Positions 26,401 to 36,200 of a DNA stretch of 64,000 bases are shown in pieces. Position 1 is the first letter of the stretch; each line of letters opens with the position of its first letter. Source of the stretch: Patiria pectinifera (Eukaryota; Echinodermata; Asteroidea; Valvatida; Asterinidae); NCBI GenBank assembly GCA_029964075.1, contig CM057147.1:19241513-19305512 (forward strand), written 5' to 3'. The notes beneath the pieces are model-generated. The model worked only from the letters and a program-made list of their open reading frames with translations, was not told where the DNA came from and ran no database searches. A program made the translations under genes and the position numbers.

Positions 26401-28931
26401 ATTGTCCCAAATCCCTTCTAAGTCACACATTCAAGTTGCTGGAATATTTCCTCCTCAACCTTCTTGCCTCTTCATTGAGAAACAACTGATACAGGAACAG
26501 GAAGGCAGGCTTCCGTCCCGGCAAATCTACAACGGGACAGCTTCTAAACCTCACTCAGTACATTAAGGACTGCTTCCATCAGAAAAAAATAGATCAACGG
26601 CGCTGTCTTTGTTGATCTTACAGCTGCTTTTGATAGTGTAAGACCAAAATTTAGACTGACTCGAGCACACATCCCTGATACCACTCTCACAACAGGTGTT
26701 CCACATTACAGCCAAGGTCTTCACGTCACTCTTTTACAAGCAATACACCCACAGCATACCAAGACTGTGATTTAACCCTTGTACAGGGGAAAGTGACCTC
26801 ATAAGGGTACTCCCCCAGACTGACCATTACGTCAGTCTATGGTCAGTCTACCTTTACTCAGAAATGATGTCATATAAGTTATGTTTTCCTTATATGACAT
26901 CATCTCCTATTTTCACTCCAAGTGGTCCCTCTGAAACTGTATAAAATGTCCACATTTTTCCATTTTCATTGAGTTCTTCTTCTTCTCCCTGGGAAACCAG
27001 AGGCATAGCCATAAGCTGATTCAGCCCTATGCTCTGGCCAGTCTTCATCTACAAAACTCTTCAGAACCTCTGTCTTCTGTCTACAACTTCCGTATTCTAG
27101 TACCCAGCCATACCCATAAGCTGATGCAGCCGTATGGTCTGAGGTTATAGTTCTGTACATACACAATATACCGGTAGAATATTGAGTTCTTGAAAATAAA
27201 CCAGTTTTCCATATAGCCGAGCTCATAGTCATTACCAGTGTGTTTTTGTGTAGTCTTCGTAGTCTTCTGTTCATCCTGCTCTTAGCCACAGCTACCCTAT
27301 CCTAACATATAGTATAGTCAAACAAACCAAAGGCATATCACCAAATCTATATGTTACACTAGTGTTAACCGTTGCTGACTCCTTCAGAAGATCCTGGACA
27401 TGACGGCAGACCTGACCCTTACCCAGTTTATTGGTGTTCTACTGAAGAACCATCGTTTCTTTGTAGTACATGTATTCAAAGGCAGAGTGAAGTCGTCTTC
27501 AAAGGAACGGTCCCCAAGGGAAGACGTTGACCGATGCTCTTGACCAGTCACAGCAGTGCTACACTGTGAGTCACCTGAAAGCGATCAACCCTGCTATTAA
27601 GACCCAAGTGTGTGCCTCCTGGGTTGACCAGGCTTGTGGCGTCTCCCCCACTACATGAGATGCCAATCAAGCCTGCAGAAGCCTTACCTACAGGATCCAA
27701 TGCAGGATGCAAGACCTGGAGGTGCTTAAATCACCTCCGCTCTGGAATGGCTCGCACCAAAAGAAGTGGGGATTTTCCTCAACCTACAAACACCCTGTGT
27801 GAGTGCGGTACTGCAGAGGACACTTTACATTTCATATTTAGATGCCAGGAACTAAAGGGTTGGTCATATTTTGGCCCTAATAGGGGGCGGATTTTCCCTC
27901 TTTCAAACATTTTCCGCGATACTCTTGAAAAATTATTTATTTCACGGCCTGAGCTGTCCTGACTTTTTAGCCTCGAGTCTTGCACATCTTTTGATACCAA
28001 AAACATAAAATTCGAACCACAGGTTGCCGCGCAGCGAAATATTTTTGGCGCTACCCTCCGTCAAAACTGAATTTCCCCTATACGTAGTGTACACATTTGA
28101 ATTACCATACGTGCTTATGAATAATTAATTAGCCGTAATTCCAAAACCCTTTAACCCATAGTCATGAAATTTCTTGGGCTTGTTCATGTTATGTTGTTCT
28201 ATGCATGTACCGAGTTTCATAATTTTTCGTCACTCGATGGCCGAGGACATGGGGGGGGGCGGAATTTGCGCGAGATGGTCAAAACAATCCGGCCCTTTTC
28301 GGGCAAAAGTGACATTTTCCCATGTTTTCTTCAGCAAAACCCATAAATACATTAATAATAACATTTATTATAATGGAGAAACTCTCAACCAATTACAATA
28401 TGTGCTCACTTGCCTCGAAAATCTTTGCAAACCCTTCCGAAAGGCAAATTTTAGGTGAAAATGACCCATGAACTTTGACCTCAGGTCAAGGTCACTAAAG
28501 GTCAATGGAAAAAATGGCAACATCAATTTTCTTGTTCTCAGGACTCATAAGATTACATTTATAATGGTTGCCATAAATTAACATGAAATTTCAACGGGAA
28601 CCCAAATCTAGTACATTGGCCCCCCTACTATAAGCCTAAATGTGAAAATCAAAATTTGACAAAATTCGACATGTTATTGTACATGGTGGACGTGTGGCCT
28701 ATATTTAAGGAGGAAGTCCAGTAAATTGGCCACATTTATAGGGCTGGAAGTCCTGGAACAAATGCAGCAAGCTTTTCGAGTGAGAAATCAATTTATGCAA
28801 TAGCGCCCTCATTCATGATTTTTCTATTCCCACACCACCCCCCAAAAAGTGTCAATATTCTACCAACCTTTTACTGTCCAACGAAGGCTATTTGTTCCTC
28901 TCCAAACAGCATAGGTAATCGAGCGAAGCAT
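17481..28931 (-). CDS. MRPL18: MRPL18, mitochondrial large-subunit ribosomal protein uL18m (211 aa)
   Basis: This is a structural protein of the mitochondrial large ribosomal subunit; the family is also linked to 5S rRNA import. Minus-strand coding exons: 28931-28868, 19843-19612, 18460-18229, 17588-17481; all junctions are GT-AG and the phases close to 211 codons plus TGA. Exon 1 encodes MLRSITYAVWRGTNSLRWTVK, a basic, acid-free presequence; exon 2 continues with ARGLHSSEA, a typical matrix-cleavage context, then NFVNRNPRNLERMAVARRDKGW. Exon 3 has the signature VVSASTKEWAIKKHLYST and NIGHILAQRCLESGI. Exon 4 ends in GGLVLSEPRSITDF. These match human MRPL18 block by block; the human protein is about 180 aa, so the tails are longer here. 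Exon 1 lies about 9 kb upstream, beyond a repeat complex. It was chosen because its phase (G|GT) and presequence fit; exons 2-4 are firm, exon 1 is likely. The gene is divergent from NLE1. Confidence 0.88.
18779..19083 (+). repeat. Dispersed CAGGAGGGTTTAA-ended element, copy 3
   Basis: This is the same family as 2493-2850, in MRPL18 intron 2. It runs from GGTATGCAAACATACATTC to ACAGTAGGAGGGTTTAA, with the shared internal blocks AAGCAGGATTGACTGGCTG and GGCATGGCAGGGGAAGTGGA. It is non-coding. Confidence 0.6.
19139..19560. repeat. Inverted-repeat element with GTCGGTCTCTGGTCAG termini
   Basis: The left end reads AAGGCC, a run of A, then GTCGGTCTCTGGTCAG. The right end reads CTGACCAGAGACCG, then a T-rich stretch ending TTGCCTA, giving ~34-bp imperfect terminal inverted repeats. 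Near the right end the motif ATTAAAATCGACGCG is repeated. A solitary right end of the same element lies at about 50510-50583 in PELO intron 1. It is non-coding. It reaches the MRPL18 exon 2 splice donor at 19611 within about 50 bp. Confidence 0.55.
20242..20707. mobile_element. 466-bp foldback element, TAGCCCC family, 9-bp target duplication
   Basis: Two ~195-bp arms (about 20242-20437 and 20512-20707) are near-perfect inverted repeats around a ~75-bp loop. The ends are TAGCCCCATAAATG and CATTTATGGGGCTA. An exact 9-bp direct repeat, ATGTTACCT, flanks it at 20233-20241 and 20708-20716. Long terminal inverted repeats plus a 9-bp duplication fit a Mutator-like (MULE) non-autonomous element. It shares termini and duplication length with the elements at 29617-29685 and 56089-56915. 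It lies in MRPL18 intron 1. Confidence 0.8.
20979..21136. repeat. Small foldback inserted in the left arm of the complex
   Basis: The arms GAAGCATACTCACCCTCTTT and the inverse ending AGTATGCTTC flank a central hairpin built on AATCAGAAAGTGCTGCCTTTTTCA. The mirrored right arm of the complex (24343-24360) runs straight through from GGACTAT to AAAGCAAAAATAAACTA without this block, so it is either an insertion on the left or a deletion on the right. The hairpin core is the same as the inner part of the 466-bp element. Confidence 0.55.
21180..22330 (+). repeat. Tandem array, seven ~163-bp units (left arm)
   Basis: The anchor AGGGGCGTGGC recurs at about 21261, 21423, 21585, 21750, 21913, 22075 and 22235, so spacing is 160-165 bp. 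Each unit carries a G-run, a block like TATGCCCACCCTGGAAATAT, a CATGAGAAA segment and the motif CCAGATGTGGAGCCATC. Units nearest the spacer are the most diverged. Open frames that cross units are by-products of the repeat. Confidence 0.8.
22331..23060. other. Spacer (loop) between the two mirrored tandem arrays
   Basis: This ~730-bp stretch has no inverted partner. It contains a C-run at about 22746-22757 and some ordinary AT-rich DNA. One frame across it has no recognisable domain. I see nothing that would mobilise the arrays. Confidence 0.5.
23061..24343 (-). repeat. Tandem array, seven or more ~163-bp units (right arm, inverted)
   Basis: This is the reverse complement of the left array. 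The anchor GCCACGCCCCTAAAAGG recurs at about 23205 (degenerate), 23375, 23543, 23708, 23872, 24035 and 24190; a weaker trace of another unit lies near 23070. Together the two arrays form an inverted repeat with arms of about 1.15-1.3 kb. Confidence 0.8.
24361..25311 (-). mobile_element. Non-LTR retrotransposon 3' fragment, inverted copy
   Basis: Read on the minus strand, this carries the same C-terminal coding piece (cysteine cluster CG...DTLH...C) and 3' untranslated region as 27700-28630. The two form an inverted repeat with arms of about 0.94 kb. A G-run near 24361 and C-runs near 24720 and 25095 interrupt it. It is decayed and not a gene. Confidence 0.7.
25312..28630 (+). pseudogene. Decayed non-LTR (LINE) retrotransposon
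   Basis: Degenerate coding pieces appear in order on the plus strand. At 25480-25860 there is the end of an endonuclease-type ORF with RHRPIGIKV and SCRTYYTPGLASRSAELY. At 26157-26640 there is a reverse transcriptase core, with DNIFTKELKHLGPNVSNWLL, KSKVIAPLKPGKDP, then AGFRP-like and VFVDLTAAFDSV motifs in shifted frames. At 27690-27860 there is a C-terminal segment with LCECGTAEDTLHF. The YxDD catalytic region was not found. Stops and frameshifts break every frame. This is an animal LINE (RTE/CR1/Jockey-like; clade not decided). A palindrome with 15-bp arms lies at 26864-26903, and 26970-27300 has an unrelated internal duplication. Confidence 0.75.
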
Positions 28932-29328
28932 CCTCTTGACTCGGTCGGAATTTTGATTGGAATTCAAACAATTTTAGAGCGAATTTTGCCCAAACTTTCT
29001 CCGCCTTGTGTTACTCCCCAAGCCTCATCGCCGCCATATAAATCTTGTAGTAACGTCAATTGAGGGCGCTATTCCTGAAAAACAGCACTTGTGAAATTGC
29101 ACGTGGCTGTGGATTGACGGACTGGCCTGGATGTTGTCAATTTAAAGGACTATTTTGATCATCGTAAACTTTAAAGGACCAATTAATTATAGTAAACATA
29201 TTTACCAAATACAAATTGTTTTAATCAACAGTAAGTAAGCAAATAATGTAGTAAAAGTATCCAGACGCCTCTTCTTTGGTTGTGTACTAAGTCTATGGAG
29301 AGTAGCATGCAATTGTAATTTGTCAAGT

Positions 29329-29417
29329 AGCTTGAGTAACTCCAGCTGACATGTACATGTTCCATATTCATTCACATGTGAATGAATATGAGCATGTCAG
29401 CTGGAGTTACTCAAGCT
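29329..29417. mobile_element. 89-bp palindromic element with 11-bp target duplication
   Basis: AGCTTGAGTAACTCCAGCTG and its exact inverse form a hairpin around ATTCATTCACATGTGAATGAAT. It is flanked by the exact 11-bp direct repeat ATTTGTCAAGT at 29318-29328 and 29418-29428. The long duplication (9-11 bp) again suggests a Mutator-like origin, though the termini differ from the TAGCCCC family. It is too small to code. Confidence 0.75.
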
Positions 29418-29616
29418 ATTTGTCAAGTGTTTTCTAACAAAATTGAAAATGTTTCTCAGTCCCAGATTTTTATTTCTTTTCCACATTTTTGTGATGACTT
29501 ACCGTCATTGAGAAATATATGGTGAAAAAAAGTGGCGTCAGGATGCAACATTCTTTCCGTAAGGGATAAGACTCTACGTATACTTTCTGTTTCTTGTTTT
29601 AAAGCATGGAGGAATA

Positions 29617-29685
29617 TAGCCCCACTAGTGTGGCCACGATATTGCTGCGCAGCGCAGCAATATCGCAGCCACACTAGTGGGGCTA
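29617..29685. mobile_element. 69-bp palindrome, TAGCCCC family, 9-bp target duplication
   Basis: The element is almost all palindrome: TAGCCCCACTAGTGTGGC at the left, GCTGCGCAGCGCAGC at the centre, GCCACACTAGTGGGGCTA at the right. The exact 9-bp direct repeat GGAGGAATA flanks it at 29608-29616 and 29686-29694. Its 18-bp ends match those of the 827-bp element in XBP1 intron 1, so it looks like a minimal deletion derivative of the same family. Confidence 0.8.
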
Positions 29686-30269
29686 GGAGGAATAAGCAAG
29701 CAACCTTATTCAAACATCAAAATTCTGAAGTTAATAAATTGACACTTACTCTTACTTTTTAGACACTGACTGTTAGAGGTGTTGGCAGTAATTAAATAGT
29801 GGATCAGTTTGCCTCAAATGTAAAAGCAGTGCCCGTGCCCGTCTATTTTCTTGTTTTGCATGTTTTTAATACCTTAGGTTTTGGGACTCTCATACACAGT
29901 ATTGAGAGTCCAAATTTTTGGACTACAGTTACACTATCATCGTTGCTGATGTTGGCTGATCATGTAAGTGCCGCTTGATGACGTAAACTGCAAGTCACTT
30001 GGGTTTATTATTATACATACAGTGTTAGGTCCGAAGTTTAGAACAATATGGTGTCAGGAAACTTGGTGGTGAAAGTTTTTGTTTTTCGTTTTAAATTGTT
30101 TTGTGTGCATGGGATGTCAAATTTGCATCTCGGAATCCATTTGAAATTGAAGTAAGAATTGCTAATACATTATATAATTTGTACCAGTATAATCAATTTA
30201 TTAATTCCTTTTGTCCCCCCCCCCTCCCCTTTTTCTTAGTAAGTTAGTTAATCTTAGCCACATTTCAGG

Positions 30270-33200
30270 ATGGAGGAAGAAGGCGAACGCATCTTGACAC
30301 AGTTTGTCTCGGAGACCGGGGAAACGACAGGTGACCCATTTGATCTGCCAGTCAATGTCACCACGGAGAAGCTGCAGCTGATATGTAACGCCATACTGCA
30401 GAAGGTGAGAATGTTAAACCCTAACTATAGCAATGGCCCCCACTATCCTGGGCTGGATATCCACCAGATGGAGTAAGTTTTCACAGTAGCTAACAGATGC
30501 AGATATTTCAGCTCCTATCCGTTCGCCTTCCCCAAACTGGAGAGCAAAACAAGTGCCCAGTGCCCCCGTGTCATCGAGCTGGTGGGTAAGCTACTAACTG
30601 CCAAATGACTCCCAAATTTTCATTTCATTTTATACCACGCCAAACATATTTGTTGGGATTAACCACACCCAGACTCTAACAGACCAATAGCATTGAAGCT
30701 CTTCAATTCTTAAACCATTCTTCACCATGGCATTCTTCAAAAGTGGGGTTCATGTGAGCTATTTGCATGTTTAAACCAAGTAAGGAACAGAGTTCTTTGT
30801 ATTACTCCCAAGCAAGCAAATCTTTCTCTTGTGTGGTGGTTAACAAAAGACATTTCAACACCCGAATGCACATTGCTTAAAGTGGCAACTAGCGTCAACT
30901 CCGCAATTGAATTCGTTGCTTAAAGTGAGTTTCAATTATAACATTCAATCTTATCCAAATATAACAACTTAACTTATAAGGTCATAATCAAATAGATCCC
31001 GTGGTAATCTCGAAGGGCATTTCATTAAAAATACGTCTCATCATGATGTTGCATTCTGAAACGGTCTATGGTTGAACTATCTCTTTCATTTAATATCCAA
31101 TTTGTCTTAAAGGAGGAGGCAGTACCGTACTCTTTCTTTGTGAACGACGCCGAGGTCACCACTAGTCTCGAGGAGACGTTGAAGACGCAAAAACAAGAGA
31201 CGGAGAAGGTGTTGAACATCATCTACCAGCCCCAGGCTGTCTTTAGAGTCCGGGCTGTGACCAGGTGCACCAGTTCCATCGAGGGGCACGCAGAGGCCGT
31301 CATCTCGGTTGCGTTTAGTCCCGACGGCAGGTGAGTGGAATGGACAGAAAATCTGGGACTTTCAAAACTTTGTGTTGAGAGTCTCCGAACTTCAAGAGAA
31401 TGGAAATATGTAATAAAGAAATTAGAGTGGCGCATGCAAGACCAGCATTTCTTCAGTATTGCATAAGTAAAGTGTGTTAACCACTTCGCGCCGGGTTTAT
31501 TTTTAACGAAAATTTTCAAATTTTCAAAAGGCAAAATTTCCACCCAACTTCTGATATACAGCCAAATGCCACAAATACTGATTCGCGGGAGTCATTTCAA
31601 CAGTATTTGTACGATATTTCTTGCCGAAACCTCATATGTTTCAATAGTTTGGGGTGTGCACTGGAGCATAAATTTTACAACAATAAGCTGTGCACAACGG
31701 CCCACACAGACTACTTGGACTTTGTGTGCATGTGCAAAAGGCACAAGGGATTAGCGTGTTTAGACATCACCCATAGGCGAGTCGAGGCAGTCTTGATGTC
31801 TTAACCCAGCAGCCCTGCCTGTGCACAAAAACAGCCAGTGCGTGTTATCACGGCGTCCGGCGCAAACTGGTTAACAGAAAATGTCTGGTTCATAGAGTAG
31901 TCAGGAGTAGTCAAGACAAGTCACAACTAGTCATCAGAAGTGAGTCTTTGCCATCCTGCCACAAGTCATGTGACCACCACTTCAAATGAAGTTTTGACCT
32001 AAGGCACTGGACTGTTGTGACCCAACTTGTAATTTGACTTGTGAAATCTTGACTTTTGATCCACCCATCAGCCTGAATCCTAGACACAGAAGCTTATGGT
32101 CCACATCCTTCCTTCAGCATGTCACATCACAGCACGGTGCAGCCTACCTCTGTCCAGGCATTACACTTGAACTTGCCGATAACCTGTCTGTTTGGATTAG
32201 GCCCATAGTTTCCTTCAATCTACCTCAATCTCTTAAAAACACTCTTTCCAGGTACCTGGCCAGTGGATCAGGGGACACCACGGTGAGGTTCTGGGACGTC
32301 AACACAGAGACGCCGCATTTCACCTGTAAAGGTAAGATTGGTATTGTGGAAGACTGCCATAATCACTTTCTGATGGGCCTAAGCCACTTGTGTCTGAGTT
32401 TTACGGCTACGGCTAGCAGTAACGCACATATTTATGTTCAGCGGCTTCCCATAGACATGTGTGTAATTACAAGCCGGAGCCAAGCAATTCGAAAGTGGCC
32501 TAATCTTGAACTGCTAGCTAACTCACTTCAGCTTTCTGTTCTGTCTTGTAGGACACAAACACTGGGTTCTGTGCATAGCCTGGTCACCGGATGGACGGGT
32601 GCTAGCCTCAGGTTGCAAAAATAGTCAGGTATGTTGAAGATCTGTCTTAAGGAAGCCCCTTCACCAGAGAAAAAATAACAGTCATTGTTATCGTAATTAT
32701 CATCTCATTTTTGAGATTTTTGTTGTTGTTAAATTAAACTTGTGTCATTGTTCTTTCAATCACAGGAGTTCGAATTGTTAGTTAACTTCTTTACAAGTTT
32801 AGATTATTTTGGGAAGTTGCATCAACTTGTTCCCTCCTAAATTTTTAAAAAAAAATTATTAAAGTTACATCGTTTAACGTAACTTTTCCTTCTTTTGTTT
32901 TTTACTTGAGAAATCGGTGAATAAATTGTCATAACTTATTCTATAAAGTTTCTGGTACATTTTTTTTCTGGCAATTGTTTTGTAGTTTTGAATTTCAGAA
33001 ATCAGTGATTGAATTACCATAATAACTTATTCTATTAAGTTTCTGGTACATTTTTTCTGGCATTTTTCTGGTAATTTTTGATTTAAATAAGTGAATGAAA
33101 CACTATGATAAGTTATTCCTAAAAGTTCTGGTTCATTTTTGGAAGTAATGTTTATGTCAGTTTGAACTTGAGAAGTAAGTGAATGGATTACTATAATAAC

Positions 33201-36200
33201 TTATTCTGTACCGTTTTTGGATATGGTACAGATTCTTTTGTGGAATCCAGACACCGGCAAGCAGGTCGGCCGGCCGCTGACCGGCCACAGACAGTGGATC
33301 ACGGCGCTGGCCTGGGAACCGCTACACAGCAACCCCAACTGCAGACACCTAGCTAGCTCATCAAAGGTAGAAAAACCAAGGCCAAAATGACACGCAGTTT
33401 CTAAGCATGAAGATTTATTAAGCATGGCCCAGGGCATAAGTTTCTGCTTACTGAGCCTCAGTCTATTCACTGAGATCACAATTATAAGCACATTTAAAGG
33501 CACGCTTACCTCAGAAGAAAGGTTGTTTAAATTCATGACATAACAGACATCACCATGTGCATGCAAGTGTTATCATGTCTACACCAACAAAATATGATTA
33601 CAGTTAGGGGTGTGCCTTTACGGGTAGTACAGGAATCGGGTACCCGGTTGAAAAAAACACGGGTACCCGGGTACCCGTTAAAGAAACCCAACCCCAAAAT
33701 TCAAATCCGATTTGGACAATTTGTTTTCTTACTGTTTGTTTTTTCAAACATCATATATTGTGGCCTTCATGTCTTAGCTCATTATGCAATGGTAAATATT
33801 TAGTAGAAAGCACCAAGACAAAAATCTCCAACTTCCCCCCCCCCCCCCCAAAAAAAATTGAAATTTTGTGCAAAGACAAATTTGACAAACTTCACCCTTT
33901 TATGGCTGTGTTGCACTAAAGAAAATTATTTTGGCGTGAAAATAATTCAAGTTTAAACCTTCGTTTCGTTCGCCCAGGATGCAACGATTCGTATCTGGGA
34001 CGTCGTGTTAGGAACGTGTCTTCGGTCTCTATCAAGTCATCTACAGTCGGTCACATGCGTCAAGTGGGGCGGAGACGGGTTACTGTACACGTCATCTCAG
34101 GACAGGACAATAAAAGTATGGAGGGCAGATGATGTAAGTATAGATACTTCAAACAATAAATAGTGGTCATATCACCTTGCCTTAATCTAGAGAATTGTTA
34201 CAAGGCATGATGTCATGTTTAATGTGTTAAATATTCTGTTGTTACTGTTTTTGCTGAATGTTTTTTGTTTGTATCATGTATATCCTTCTCAAGCATTTCC
34301 ATAATTTGCAAGAATTGCAATAAATGTGGTGTTGAGTCAAATTGTAAATTTGTCATTCTTGCTGCCAAATCTCCAACCTCAGCCAGTTTAATAACGTGTT
34401 CAGAAAGAGCAATTAGGGCAAGTTAGAACTGGCTCTTTAAGTACCTTCAAGACATGAAATATTGTGCATTGTGGCCTTCATGTCCACAAGCAAGATAATT
34501 TACTGTAACATCTTGCCACCAACCAGGAGTAAGTGGTTACGTAAAAGTGCTGATACGGTGGATGTATGGCAGGTCTGGTTTTAAGAAAATCAAGTACTAG
34601 TATATAGTGTTTTATGATTGCTTTGTTCTAGGGTGTACTGTGCAGGACATTACAGGGACATGGCCATTGGGTGAACACCATGGCCCTAAGCACAGACTAC
34701 GTCATGAGGACAGGAGCGTTTGATCCCACCAAGGCCTCCCATGTCTACAGGAAAGTCACAGAGACAGGTATTCAAGTTTAATGACTATGTGATCAGAATT
34801 CTATTAAAAAAAGGGTTTTCTACAGAGTGCCTGAGCCCTATACATACACACGCACCCTAGCACGTTTGTTTATGGTGTAAATCGAGGATTTTCTGTTGTT
34901 CCCCTTCCCTTTTCCTTTGTTTATACTCTAACTTTTTCGCAACAGCTCTCATTGGTTTTGTTCACGTTTTCTAATCGAGGTCGTCCTCGATTTGGTTCCT
35001 ATCCTCGATTCACCGATGATGTTGCATGTGTGTGTCCTCGATTTACACCATAAACAAACGCTCCAATGTATGCAGCACGGTGTATATAAGGTAATTGATA
35101 TGCAACGCGGTGTTATATGAGGTGATTATATGCAACATAGTGTACATGAAGTAAACAGTCATGTTTATAGACTAGACACATGGCCGTTCTAGAGCAACGA
35201 AAGAACTGTATCCATGACATGATATAACAAAACCAGTTTAAGTCCAAACTTTAAATGACTTTTCTCCGTACTTTCCACAGCTGAGGAGTTGTCCAAATTG
35301 GCACTGGAGAGATACAACAGTGTGAAGGTGAGTGATTAAAGGTCACGGAACTTTAGAGGAATGCCTTAAAAATATTGCAAATTGTTTCTGTTTAATAGTG
35401 TGTTCCATTGACAGTGTCCATGACGGAAACTGTCTTTCAAAAAAGTTGAAATGATTAGAAATTGTTTTAAGTTTTAAGAAATGGTTGTTCACCATACACC
35501 TTGACATCTGATACATTTTTAATACAAGAACAATTTGACATGTAAAACGTATTTTGTTCACCCGTTCGCACTTGTATTACAGTTGATTTATTCTCTTACA
35601 TGTCATGAATCTATGGGCTCTGCGCACAAGTACTCCTTCAACGGCCAGAAAAGGAGAGTTGGGGAGACCTAGACTGCTTCCCGGTCCATCCACTGCGTAT
35701 TTCGAATGATCCAAAGTTATTGTGGGCGGGGATTAGTCTGGGAGACCATTGCCAGTTAAATTCGAACGTATTCAAGCGCCGACGACAACCGACACTTGTG
35801 CGAAGACGTTGTGGCTAATAGCTTTGGCACACATTTTTACCAGTTTTGAGAGCCCCGTGGACAGGACACACAGTGTGTCCCGTCCACAGGGCTGTCAAAA
35901 CTGGTAAAAATTCGACCTATTGTTGGCGCACGGATCATACAGTTCTAGGGCCATTTGGGGTGGTATAGGCTGTAACAGGCAGGGCACATGTGGGCAGTAA
36001 AAAGAGTAATAAGCAGGGCAGTTTTGGGCAGTACAGAGACATGGCTTTAATAGTTGAATGACAATGGTCTGTCTTTGTGATATTTGGAACTTGTTCACCT
36101 TCAACAGGGCACAGAATCTGAGAGGCTTGTTTCTGGGTCCGACGACTTCACCCTGTTCCTCTGGCATCCGGCGGAAGACAAGAAGCCCGTGGCGCGGATG

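Larger units (their letters stand above)
20897..28745. mobile_element. Composite nested inverted-repeat complex in MRPL18 intron 1
   Basis: The outer ends are both related to the arm of the 466-bp element. The left starts within CATGTCGAACTTTGTC after a C-run; the right runs from TAAGCCTAAATGTG (28631) to CACATTTATAGGGCTG (about 28745). Between them lie a small foldback (about 20979-21136), a left tandem array, a ~730-bp spacer, the mirrored right array, and a head-to-head pair of LINE fragments. The left end seems truncated, as the TAGCCCC terminus is missing there. No target duplication was found for the complex as a whole. It ends about 120 bp from MRPL18 exon 1. Confidence 0.65.
28932..30269. 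other. Divergent spacer between MRPL18 and NLE1 starts
   Basis: About 1.3 kb separates the two ATGs, so both promoters should lie here. Two perfect or near-perfect palindromic insertions (29329-29417 and 29617-29685) sit in the middle. Just before the NLE1 ATG there is a polypyrimidine run and CATTTCAG, so the NLE1 start may follow a 5' UTR intron. No TATA box is convincing. Confidence 0.5.

Noticed and set aside
26157..26489. An intact reverse transcriptase gene
   Set aside because: The frame is broken by stops and shifts on both sides and the catalytic YxDD motif is missing; it was kept as a decayed LINE only.
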